From Liolophura sinensis (Eukaryota > Mollusca > Polyplacophora > Chitonida > Chitonidae), in the NCBI RefSeq assembly GCF_032854445.1, contig NC_088300.1, positions 21,311,608 to 21,375,607 of the forward strand: 64,000 nucleotides of DNA, in the 5' to 3' direction. A program made the position numbers and the translations under genes. A model generated the notes under the pieces. It saw only the letters and a list, made by a program, of their open reading frames with translations. It made no database searches and was not told the DNA's origin. Shown here in pieces: positions 13,101 through 25,100 of the stretch; positions within the stretch are counted from its first letter, which is position 1, and each line of letters begins with the position of its first letter.

Positions 13101-16100
13101 AGGTCTTGAAAGGTGTTGTAGCTCATCTACCACAGACTTTAGAACTCCTTGCAAGGGCTGGAGGACCCACCATAACAGAATCAAAGGTGACTCTTTAAGA
13201 AGGGTGTCAAAGTTGTTTTTCAGGATTGAAAAGCTTTCAAAAATTATGGACTTGGATGTATCATGATTTGTGGATATCTCTTAGGTTCATATTATACCAG
13301 TGATGCAGGCATGTGTAAAACCTGCCACATACTCTGTCAGAACTTAAATGTGAAAAAAAAAAGAATAATAAGAAGAAAGCTCTTGCTGTGACTGTTTATT
13401 CTTTATAGTTTGTACAAATTCTGTTAGTGTTACAATATGCTAGAATTTCTTTTCGTTTGTTTCTTTTCAGATGAATCATCTTGCTGATATCATTCCCGCA
13501 CTCTTGGCAGCAGAGAAAGTCATTTTTTCCTCCAATAACTGGAGACTTCAGGAAGAGTTGATGACTAATTTGTCCTGTCTTCCAAAGTGTTTTACAAGTG
13601 ATGCTATATTTTCTAGAATCATTCCAATGGTCTACAAGAATGTTCAGAAAGCGGTGAGTTCAGTATTTTTTTTTTTGTTTTTTTTTTAAACTTACTGATG
13701 GTAATAACATAGAGTAAAATCTTATTAGCAGAAACCTTATGTGATGTCACTGATCCCATTGTGGCCAGGAAATGAAATATTCATATTCATTTTACTAGGT
13801 TGAACAAATGGTAAAAAAAAAAAAATCCAACTACTTTCCTGGACAGGTTTTAATGACCTTTCACCTGACACGTGTACATACTTCATTTTAGAGTGGTTTT
13901 GCCTTTAAGTGAACTAAAATGTTATTAGATATGATGTCCAACAATTTGACAACATATAGACCTACTGACAGAGCAACTGGCAACGTTGTTTGTTGCAGCC
14001 AAAAAATTCCCTTTGTGGAAGTTTCCTTATGCAACAGTGACAAGAAACATTTACTGAAATAAAGCATGATGAGCATCATTTTATTACTATCACTTTATTA
14101 ATTTGTGATGAAAACCATATTGCCATAAAGCCACATCAGCATTCCAGGGTCATGCAAAAAATGGTCCCAGGCGAGATTTGTGCCAAAATTTGTGACATTT
14201 GTCTTGTCTTAACAGTATATTTCAGCTTTCTTTGTACAGTGAATCAACAGTACTTTTCAGTTAGAGATGTCTTTCTTAAGATAAATTTTAATAAGTGTTG
14301 GAATAAAAGGAAATTGCTTCATTGTTCATGGCTGAGGAGTTATGAGTTTGAATGTTGTTAATTACATTCTGGTTTGTTTCAGAGAGCACTTCCTGTTCGA
14401 AGAGCAGCTGGCAGAACATTACTTATACTTTCTAGGAATATTAAAAGATTAGAACAGAGGGAAGAATGTTACACAAATATAATAGAAGGTAAGTCTACAT
14501 CTACATGTTTTGAAAAAAGATAATCTTTATTTTTAAATACAAGAGAATTACAGTAGTTACATGTATGTAAATATACTTTAATGTGGTGTACACGTGTGAG
14601 ATCCTCATCACAAACAAGGTAAACATGATCAAATTCCAAGTCCTCTAAATCTGTCAGATGTTTTAGGTGAATTAAAATGGATTCAGCCACATACAGAAAA
14701 CAGGAAACAGTTAATTCCAGAATTAGAATATGTGCAGAGAATTAAAAATCAGAGAAATATGATTGACCTAAAAAAGACATAAAAATTAAACTCAGGCTTG
14801 TTTTTTTTAACAGTAAATGACCAAAATAGTTAAAGGCAAAGAAAACACTAATATGTAGTATTACTCTTACACATTTTCGATGGAATGCATTCACCAAATA
14901 GAACTTGAAATGCACTATTTCAGTCCAAAAATATGAATGTGATGTCATTGATACCCTCTGTGCCCCAAAAGACCACTGTAGAATCTGTTGTTTTGAAAAC
15001 AAAATAAATTGAACATTTTTTCTGGGCAGTGTTTAATGATCTTTCATCGATCTTCATTTTAGTGTTCCCTTTGCCTTTAAATTTGGCCAGGTTGAGCAGT
15101 GTATGTCAAGGAAATTGTAGGGTAAAAACTGAATTCTGAAGTTCAGGCTACATTTTACCCAGCATAAGCACTTTTTTTTTTGTTATTACTCAGAATGTGA
15201 GTACTGTAATTCTTCAACCTTTTCGCATGTTTCACGTGCAAAGTCTTTATTCAAGCATATTCTGAAGGCATTATTAAGTGCAGATTGGTAAAATCATATT
15301 TTTGTGAAGCCCTGAAAATGGCCAATCCAACCAGTGTAGTTTTGTCTCCAAAATCAGATTATAAACCTGCATGAGTTTGGATATTTGGCGTTAATAAATT
15401 ACTCTGCAAGTTGCTTTTTCACATGCGAAAAGGTTGAGGAATTATGGTACCACAAAGTTTAGTGGTGTATTGCTACACTTTCATGTAAAACCAGCTTCGA
15501 TTACTTGTATGAGCCTGCAAATATTGATTGTATTGTAATCAGTTCTGATTTGGACACCATAAATATTGTAATCAGTTCTGATTTTGACACCACGAATATT
15601 CTAATCAGTTCTGATTTGGACACCATGAATATTGTAATCAGTTCAGATTTGGACACCATGAATATTGTAATCATTTCTATTATGGACGCCATAAATAAAC
15701 TGAGCTTTCTATTACAGATTTCTGTCACAGTTCCAGCTGTTACCAGAGGGGCTTATTCATCGACTTGTGTAAAGTTGTGATTGAAATCTACTCAAAACAG
15801 TTTTTCAAAGAACATTTTTATGAGGCTGTGTTAGAGTTGTCTGTGGACCCTGTACCAAATATACGACTCAAACTCTGTTCAATACTGCCTCAGTTGAAGA
15901 AAGTTGTGAAGGTGCCGAGTGACCGAGCATTATTGCAACAGTTAGAAACATGTGTGCGGAAACTCCTGATTAACGAGAAAGACAAAGATGTCAATGCTTG
16001 TGTGAAACAGGTAAATTCTGCATCATAAGGTGTTTTTTGGTTTTTCTGTTTATTTAGTTTGCTGCTTGGCCTATGGGGAATGGTGCATTGGTGTGTATAG

Positions 16101-19100
16101 TTATGATATAGATATTTCATTTAAATTTCTGTTTTTAAGTCTCAGTATCATTGTAAAAGCTGTTAAAGAAGCCAACATTCTTGTGACTTGCTGCTAAGCT
16201 TGTGGCAATGCAAGCAGGATGGAGCGGTAATGGGGAAGTAACTCACCTATAAACTTTCTGGATGGTGTTTCCTTGTGGAACTTATCTCCCTTAATCATTT
16301 GTTATGGTGCATATAAATCTGATGTAAAAACTACTAATGTTATCATGTTTTCCTGTAGGCTGTAGAAGAGTTGGATCGGATACATGTACAAATGGAAACT
16401 GTAAGTAACAAGCAACATTTCAGAAACAAAGTTATTTTTTAATAGCAAATATTGTCCAGAAGTGGTTTTGTAAGAGCTTTGTCATCTTCAAGTCTTCTCT
16501 TTTATACATGTACTTTGTATCCCATAAAACTTCATTGATTATTCCTCTACATGTAGGGTGGCCAGGATAAAGCCAGGATATTTCATTCTATGTATATTAT
16601 TGCCAACCTATACTAAGTAGTAAATGGAATCCCCTTTATATTTAAAGTGGATGATATCATGCATGTGAAATCCATTACCATTATGTTAACATAAATTAAT
16701 GCAATGTCTATAACCAGTTGATTATATTCCAGATTAAAAAGCGAATGTTTTTTGAGGAAGACATTGCTGATGAGAGAAAAGAGGAAGAAGAGAAACGGTT
16801 GATAGAGCAGGTGCGTGATCGTCACAATGTGATCTTCATTGTTGTAAATGCTATCAGAAAATACGCTGTGAGTAGTATTCCACTGGGAAGAAAATGTCAC
16901 AAGAGCCATGGAATGTTGTGAGCAGGGGTAACAGGTTGTAAGAAGTCCTGTCACTTAATAGTGGATTTGCATGGTGGAGAGTTGCATCTTTTGGTTATTA
17001 TTCATTTTGACACTGTTCACATGTATTGCCAACATACAATGCCATGTACTCGCACAAGAGAGATGATTTATCTTCCTATATCGGTTCATAACCGATATGT
17101 ACACTAGTGTCAATACCCCCCCCCCCCTCCCCCCCCAAAGTTGTCTGACAAGATTTCTGCGGAAGTCATATATCACTTACTTTCTTATCTCTTTTATCTA
17201 ACCTGGTCATCAGCTAATGTGGCCAGTGGGTAAACTTGGCACCGTATCACTGTTGAAAATGCTAAAATATGTTGTACATGTCAAAGGAGTGATCTTATAG
17301 ACTTGTAATAGGTGATCTTTGTCAAGGCTGAGGAAGATTAATGTAAAAGAGACGTTCTTACATCTGGATTGTAGTACATCCTAGTTTATGCTGGAAGGGT
17401 TTTCAAAAAAGGGCAACTACTAAGCAAAGTTGTCCTTTCTGGTTGGGGCTGTGACAGTGTATACTGTAATATTTAACCCATTAATAGTGTGACATAAGTA
17501 TGTTTAATTCTGTTCCCTACTTTCGACAGAAACCTCTTGTAAAATCGTCTTTGTGAGAGAGAAAAATGTCACACATATAAGACCTAGACATAAAGAATGC
17601 CATTGATGTTATCTGCTTGAGAAGAACAACTGGGGTGCTGAGTGCAGTGGGACTGCTGACTCTGTACTGAGCCTGTCACTGATGTTGTTGTTTGATGATT
17701 CTCAGGAGGAAAGGGAACGGAAAGATGAGGAAGCCAAACCTAAAAGTGACAAGAAGAAAGATGCGTCTAAAAAAGACAACTGTAGCAGTAAAATCCCGTC
17801 TCCCAGGAGAGTCTCCACGGGTGAGTCACTGACTCCTTTTAGCGTTACATTCCCATGTTCTGTGGTTATTAGCTGGAATTGTTGAATTTCTATAAAGGCA
17901 ATGAAGACACAAGTACATGGATAGAGTACAAAGCAAAGACTCTCACAATAAAACTTGTGGTATGAAAGGATACATGGAATTGTAAAACAAAGAGTTTTAT
18001 CAGAAGTGGAAAAAGTTATGACAAAGGCATCACATAAAAAAACATTTTTGAGGCATATTTTGTACCTCATAATTACCCCTCTGTGCTATGAATATTTTTC
18101 ATCAGTAGTCAGAAATTTTCGAAAAATGTCTTCAATCATGAACTTACCAGCTTCGTGACATTCCAGCTCTTCTCCAAACAGTTTTTTTAACAGTTATCAC
18201 TTTTGATGTCATAAATACAGGCTATGTAATATGCTGATGGACCGCTAGGACCTTAAGAAAACAATACTTTTCACCCTGAGAAGGAAGCTGAGAAATGTTT
18301 GCTACCTTTATATGTCAGGACACATCCTGTCCTGAACTGCTTAGAAATAAAATAAAAAAACAAATGTTTCATGTATCATTTAAAGCATGAAACTCTGAAG
18401 CATTCAGAATGGCCATTTTGTTATGGTGTTCTGCATGGATCTGATCTCACTAATAGTGGAAAATAATTTATCTGTTTTATTATTACATGTATATATAAAC
18501 ACACATTTATGCCAAAATTCAACTTCACATATACATGGTGTTATTTTCAAAAGAGAATGATAGCTTAATTTTTTGTCCTACTTATACATGTTATCAAGAG
18601 GCTATTGTGCATATACAACAGTTCTTGATGTTATATCCACGCCACCATTTCTAGGCTTTCAGCTAAATTCTAATCCTAAAACTGGTAATTTTCCCTATAT
18701 TAAAGTCTTGTTAAAAATAAACGTGCCTTCTAAAAGCTAAAAATTTTAAGTATCTAATAAACAAAAATTCAACAAATTGAGAGTTCATTGAGAGCAGTAT
18801 GAAGGTTGTAAGCCTCATGCATCTATTAGAGTGTACCCTAATTCCTCAACCTTGTTAGATTTTGGAGAACTACATTGGTTGGATTGACCAGTTTAAGCGC
18901 TGCAGAAAAAGTATAATTTTATCAGTCACACAAAATATGTTTGAATAAACAAACATGCAAAAAAGTTGCAGAATTACAGTATTGTTTTTTATAACTTTAA
19001 AGGATTGATGCCATTGTTTTAGGGGGGAAGGCAACAGGCTCAAGTAGCAGAGAAAAGATCGGTTCAGCAGGGAGAGACTTGAAGAAAACCCCCAGTACCA

Positions 19101-22100
19101 CCAGTACTGTGACAGGGACAACAAGTAGCACAAGGAACAGTGAGTACACTCATGTCTTTCACATCAGTGGGTTAGATCCACACTGTACATCCATGAGCTG
19201 TAACAGATGATAAAATAAAACAAGGCCGGATTAATGCAGAGGTAGAATGTAACAGATACCAGAGTGAAGTCTTTCAGTTTTTTCGTTAGGTATACTTGAA
19301 ATATACATATGTTCTTCTCTTTGTACAAATGGATTAGTGTTTATGGATCTACATACATATACATGTCTATATGAAGCTGCGGATACTGGGTAGGTTTGGG
19401 TACATTTGGAAGGATTCGGTGTATCCCATGCTGCCATGAAAGAGTTTGTTTTGTATGATAAACTGATAACTATTCTGCACTCCACCAAAAAGTTGGAGAG
19501 AAAGCTGGTACACAAGGTATGAATGCCGTGAAAGAGTTTGTTTTGTATGATTAACTGATAACTATTCTGCACTCCACCAAAAAGTTGGAGAGAAAGCTGG
19601 TACACAAGGTATGAATGCCGTGAAAGAGTTTGTTTTGTATGATAAACTGATAACTATTCTGCACTCCACCAAAAAGGTTGGAGAGAAAGCTGGTACACAA
19701 GGTATGAATCCAGATCTTGGAGTTGGTCTTTAAGTACATGTTATTACATGCAAAAAGTCAGTGTGGCATTCATATTTTAATGAGGTTCATTGTGTAGATA
19801 AGCTTAATACCAGCACTAATACCACACAATGACTAAGGAAGAAATGCATACTTGTAGTTATATTTCTTACTCAGATATATCATCGTATCCACTGGGATCC
19901 GTCTTCAATTAACAGTATCTGCTTGCTGTATTTATTATCCTTGGAGTGGTAAATAAATAAGCCGGACATAGGAAAAGTATTCAAGGGTTCAAATTGCTTC
20001 AGCTTGGTGCTTTTAGGAGTCTTTGTATTGCTTGGTCTTGTTAGAAACCATCTGATATGCACCATTACTAAATACTGAAAGCAGTACAGTGATGTTCAAA
20101 GTGGTTATGGTGACATGATGGACACTGCCTGCTCTTCAGACAATGGATCATTGCATTTAGACAGTTCTGAAAAGATACATTTAGTACATACGTGTATGTG
20201 ACTTAAGCCTGGTTGTCTTAAAGCCGGAAGGGCACTCAGAGTCCCACCACAATACTGTCTTATGTGGATACCTGATAACATAGTGGTCATAGCTTGCCAG
20301 AGATGAAAACCTTTCAGAGTGCTATACATGTTGTCAAGGAAACCGCCTCGTATAACAGGCCTCCATCATCAAGGTGACCACTGGTCACTCTTCTGGTAAA
20401 GAAATACAACAGTCCTGATCAACTCTTAGGTTTTTATGTCAAGGTGTCCACTGGTTTTGAATGCCTACATTTCCAGTTAACACCGTAGACATAAAGCTTG
20501 CGGCTGAAGTTCTGGAGTCTTCCTGTTTGTGTGGGAACAGAGTTCTACTCGGTGCAGTTTCTTGTCCTGTTTTTGTTCCTCCAGTTTCTGATAATCTCTA
20601 ATTGGTGGAAATGTTCAGACTACATCTTTATTAATATGATATTCAGAGATTCATATGACTTTTAAATTGGCTGTGTTCTGCTTTGGCCGTTTACAAATTT
20701 GAAATGATTTTCTCATTTATATTGATGTTTATGCATTTAGTTTAGTCACCAAGCTATGTACATGTACATATACATGCAAAACATATATAATAGTGGCTGT
20801 TTACTGGCTAGTATTCAGCATTATATGGTGATAAACAGCTAGTACCTTATGCTTAGCTGTCAATTCTTGATTGAAGACCAATATGTGACATACATGTAAG
20901 CTGTGCCATGCCTCATCCTGAAATTACATTTATTTATTGATGTGACTCGGTGGATCTGTATTTTTACATCTTGCTGAAATTTTGTAACATATAAAATCAA
21001 ATCATCAGAAGTGTAGATACCTCCTGTCATGTGTATACATGTAAATGTACCAGTAAGTCATATTAGTTGAGGCCAAAACAGTAGATGTGATGCTTTTTAG
21101 CACCCCTGTATTAAGTACAGGTGCTGCCTATGTCGTACTCTGGGCGTAGAGGTCCATTAACAGGGAGGGCAATGTTAAACAAAATGTTAGGGGTGGTATC
21201 TCAGAAAGTACTGCATGTATTGACCTGAAGTTTTACATGCATATAAACACAATGACACAAGGAGGTTTATATTAATTAGTCTAAATTATCAAATTCACGA
21301 TTTCAGCACTTTATGTACTTTGTGGAACTGAAGTTTTACATTCATATGCCTCCGACAGGCGACCTCTTTGGTAGCTACCAAATCTAAGTTAGATTGTATA
21401 GATGTTTTCAGGTTCATTTTCGTTTTTATACTGTTTTGAGAAGTCATCCAAAAGCATTGTCGTTAACACTCCAGAGGTGATGAATTGTGGGTCTGGTGTG
21501 TTATCAGGACTGTAACTGAAAGCTGTAGGAAACATTGCAGTTTAAAATTATTTGATTGGTATTACTTTTGTCAAAATAGTTAAATTTCAAATGTGTTTAG
21601 CCCCAATCTTCCCTCTCTCTCTTTCCAATAGATTTCTTTCAGCTCCCTATTTTCCAAAGCCCATCCCAGGCAATGACAGAAGGTACATATAAACCTTGAG
21701 TGAAAGCACTACTGTGTGGCCATTTTAAACTGTTGTGTGCTGTTGGGTTGGCTTTATACGCTTACAGGTGTGATTCCAAGACACATTTTTCTGTGGATTA
21801 TGTACATGTACTGATAATACTGAAAAGCAATACATTTTAAGGTGTTTTTTTGTTGCCACGCCACAATTACTCTACTGTTAAAATTTATGATTTATTTGAC
21901 TGTTGTTTAGCCCCATATGAAGGAATTTTTTCATTTACCTGGTAAAAAGTGGTGGCCAGTTTTGTGGGTTGAAAAAAAAATGTTATGCCTGAGGTAAACC
22001 ACCAACCTTTGGCAAAATACTGATAAACTTTCCTACGTGTGTGCTCACCATATCGGTGGAAGACAAGTGGACACTTCAGACGGTGCAAGTGTCGACTGCT

Positions 22101-25100
22101 TATGGTCACTACACCTCCTTGAACTGTGAGGGCAGGAGAGTTTATAAGTTTCTGTCTGTTTCTATCCTCACATCATGTGGCCTAGCAAATGATTTACTAT
22201 TAAGAAGAACATAATGTCTACATGTATACATTTTTGTGTGCAGCTTATGCACAGGCAGAGTAACTTGTCTTTGCTTAATAACTTTACATTGGTTTACAGT
22301 GTGAGGGTTGATGGTTTTGCTTGTGTAATAGTAAGTGTCATACTGGTTTGGCTGGAGTGGTGTGGCTTCCATATTTAATGGGTGTGTTAGTTGCCTTATA
22401 CTGAATACATTTAAAACTAAGTGAATCCCATAGGTAAACTCTACATTTATCTGAGTATAAAAATGTCAGGTTTGAGAGAAAGTTATCTTTTGTCTACATG
22501 CACATTCTTGTCTTGTCTATGAAGAAGATGGTCAGTCTTGATCTCATTTCAAGTCTGGCTGCAGTGAAAATATTTGTATCAGTTATAGATGTGCTGCATG
22601 GAACTCAAAACCGCTTACCATGGGACATGGGACTGGACAGTGTTATTAGAATCTGAGTTAAATCATGGTAGGCTGTGGGAGGGATACAGTATACATGTAT
22701 ATTGGTGCATTGTCTACATATGTATCATACTTGTGGTTTTGCCACCATTAAAATGTTAGTTGTGTGTAACCTGACTGACCATCAATAAAAGTGGCCCTAT
22801 TTTGTTTGGATTTTGATTGAATTTTTTTTTCTCCCTCAATGTTAATTTCATTAAATCTCTATGTTTTTCATTAGCTAGAAAAACTCCTTACCCGCCAAAC
22901 CTAGTTTTGTTTCTAATAAGGTTGTGTATCCCTGACAAACAATTTTTAATTGAATTTTTCTAATTAAATGAGAGATTTCAGATTTTGTAGACTTGGACAC
23001 ATGTATGCTTGTATGTACACTTCTTTCCAGTGTGCTCTCAGTCAGATTGTTACATTTAAACCATTGTTGGAGTTAATATAGATAACAACAACCATAATAC
23101 AGTCTATGGAATTGTTTTTGCATTCAGCACCCTATCACTTGATGACAGTGAACTTTACTGTTTTTGTGTTTATTTTGCCATTCCCAGGCTAAATCCCTCA
23201 GTAGGGCTATATTCTTATATTTTTAAGTTGAACATTTATGTATTATTTAACTTGTGGACAATGAATTTTGGGGTAACTGTGTTGTACCAATATCACACTG
23301 CCTTCTTCAAGAGAATCTACCTGTACATGTTGATGTTTATATTTACAAAAGAGCTAAAGCATCGGTCCCTGTCTGGTCCCATCAGTCCCGTGACCGGGAA
23401 CCCGCTAAGCCGAGGAGCCCGCTCCAACTCCTCCACAACTCTTCACACCTCCCACATTCCCCGCAGAGGTAAGACTGCATGTCTGCATGTCCAGCCTATA
23501 CCAAATACCACCACTAATGATTGAGATCTGCTCAAAAACGGTCTACAACCCTGTCAAAGTAACCCGTCTCTTTGGTAATGTGTTGAAGTGCATGCTTTTA
23601 TGGAAGGATTCCAAGACTCTGGAACATCGGACACCTGTGGTGTACTGCATGAATTAGATTGAATTTGAATGAATGATTAGATCATTTTTCACCCTCCACC
23701 CAAGCAGTCTCCACTATGTAATGTTAGAAAGTTTCAAATTGTCCTTCTCTTGAATGTAAATTTTTGCGTGATATTTCATGACCAAAGACTTTCAAGCACA
23801 GCTAACGCCATTCCTAGATAAATAGACCCGCTAACAGCAAATGTAGAATATAACACATCTTTAACAGGCAGAGCGATTTTAAAACGTATCCTGTGTTGTA
23901 TATGTATTTAGCCACAGTGGCATCACAGAACGGAAGCACATCCACAGCAAAAGTTAATCGAATTAATGCCACAAGCCCCGTGCCTTTCCTGCATGATCCA
24001 GATGGTAAGTTTGTTTCTTCCAATGTCCGCATGGCTGTCCAAAATTGCATGGGCAAGCAATCAGTGTGACATGCTCGTGACTCGATCTTCCTAAAGCTGC
24101 AGGCGACCATTCTGTTTACAGAAGATAACATTAGGAACGATGGCAGCATGGCCGGTGATGTGACAGTGGGGTGACTGGATGTTGCTTGTAAACACAAACA
24201 CATTTGTGTATGTTTGTGGTGCTGTGGCCTGCAGTGTGTACTCTTAGAGGTGAACAAGGTCTGTTAGGGCAGGAGCTTGATTCATCCTGTTTAGCCCACA
24301 GCTGTGACAAGAGTTAATGGAATCAGAACACTCAAGGACTTCACACTACTACTTCATCTAATATGTTTCACAGAGTTCCTTTCCGGCCACAGGGGTCTGT
24401 CAAGGTTGCTTCACCGAGGTATAGCACATCATAACATAGACATGACCTCCACTCCAAGTCTGGGAGAAGGATGGGAAAAAAATTGACATCACACTGAACT
24501 GAAAGCTGGTTCATGTGTATATGGGAATTCATTGATTTACCCGCCTCATCAAAACAGCTCCCCCCCCCCATTTCAATCTCACATACACATCTAAATGGTG
24601 GCTGGATAACAGCAATCTTATAGCCATCATCACAATTAGCAGGGATATCACTGATAAATGTCATTCATAAAACATACAAATGAAGTGCCAGCAACTTCTA
24701 CAGGAGTGTTTAATGCAAAATGTCGGTAACATCCAAATGTGGTTGATTTTATTTTTTATGGAGATATCAATTTAAAAGTGCATGTGCATGTAAAAATATA
24801 TCCTTCAAAACTAGGAAAGAGGCCAGCGGTCCTATCCAAACAGTGTGAGCTGAAGAACGACAATCCATCCAAAAAAGTATATTTTATGGAGGCAAATAAA
24901 AGTCATAAAATATACAAAGAACAGAACACCTTTCTAAGGTCAGTGGATCTGTCAGTCTTGCAAAAAGAGTGACTTATTCATTCGCGAAATTTTGCATCAA
25001 GTGAGTGTATATATTCTTTGCAAAAGAAAGATAATTTACACAGATTGTTTTAGAGTGTGTGACAACCTCTAAATTATGCATGGATTTTTCCTTTTGTTGA

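Noticed and set aside
15501-15780. Opposite-strand open frames of 75 and 91 codons over the 33-bp repeat
   Set aside because: The 33-bp unit lacks stops in these frames. The plus-strand frame also crosses the exon 15 acceptor in the wrong phase.
23359-23468. Alternative frame of PPP4R4 exon 21 (SVPVWSHQSRDREPAKPRSP)
   Set aside because: It needs the acceptor at 23,358 and gives a length that breaks phase with the next exon. The other frame keeps phase 1-1 and has a composition like its neighbours.
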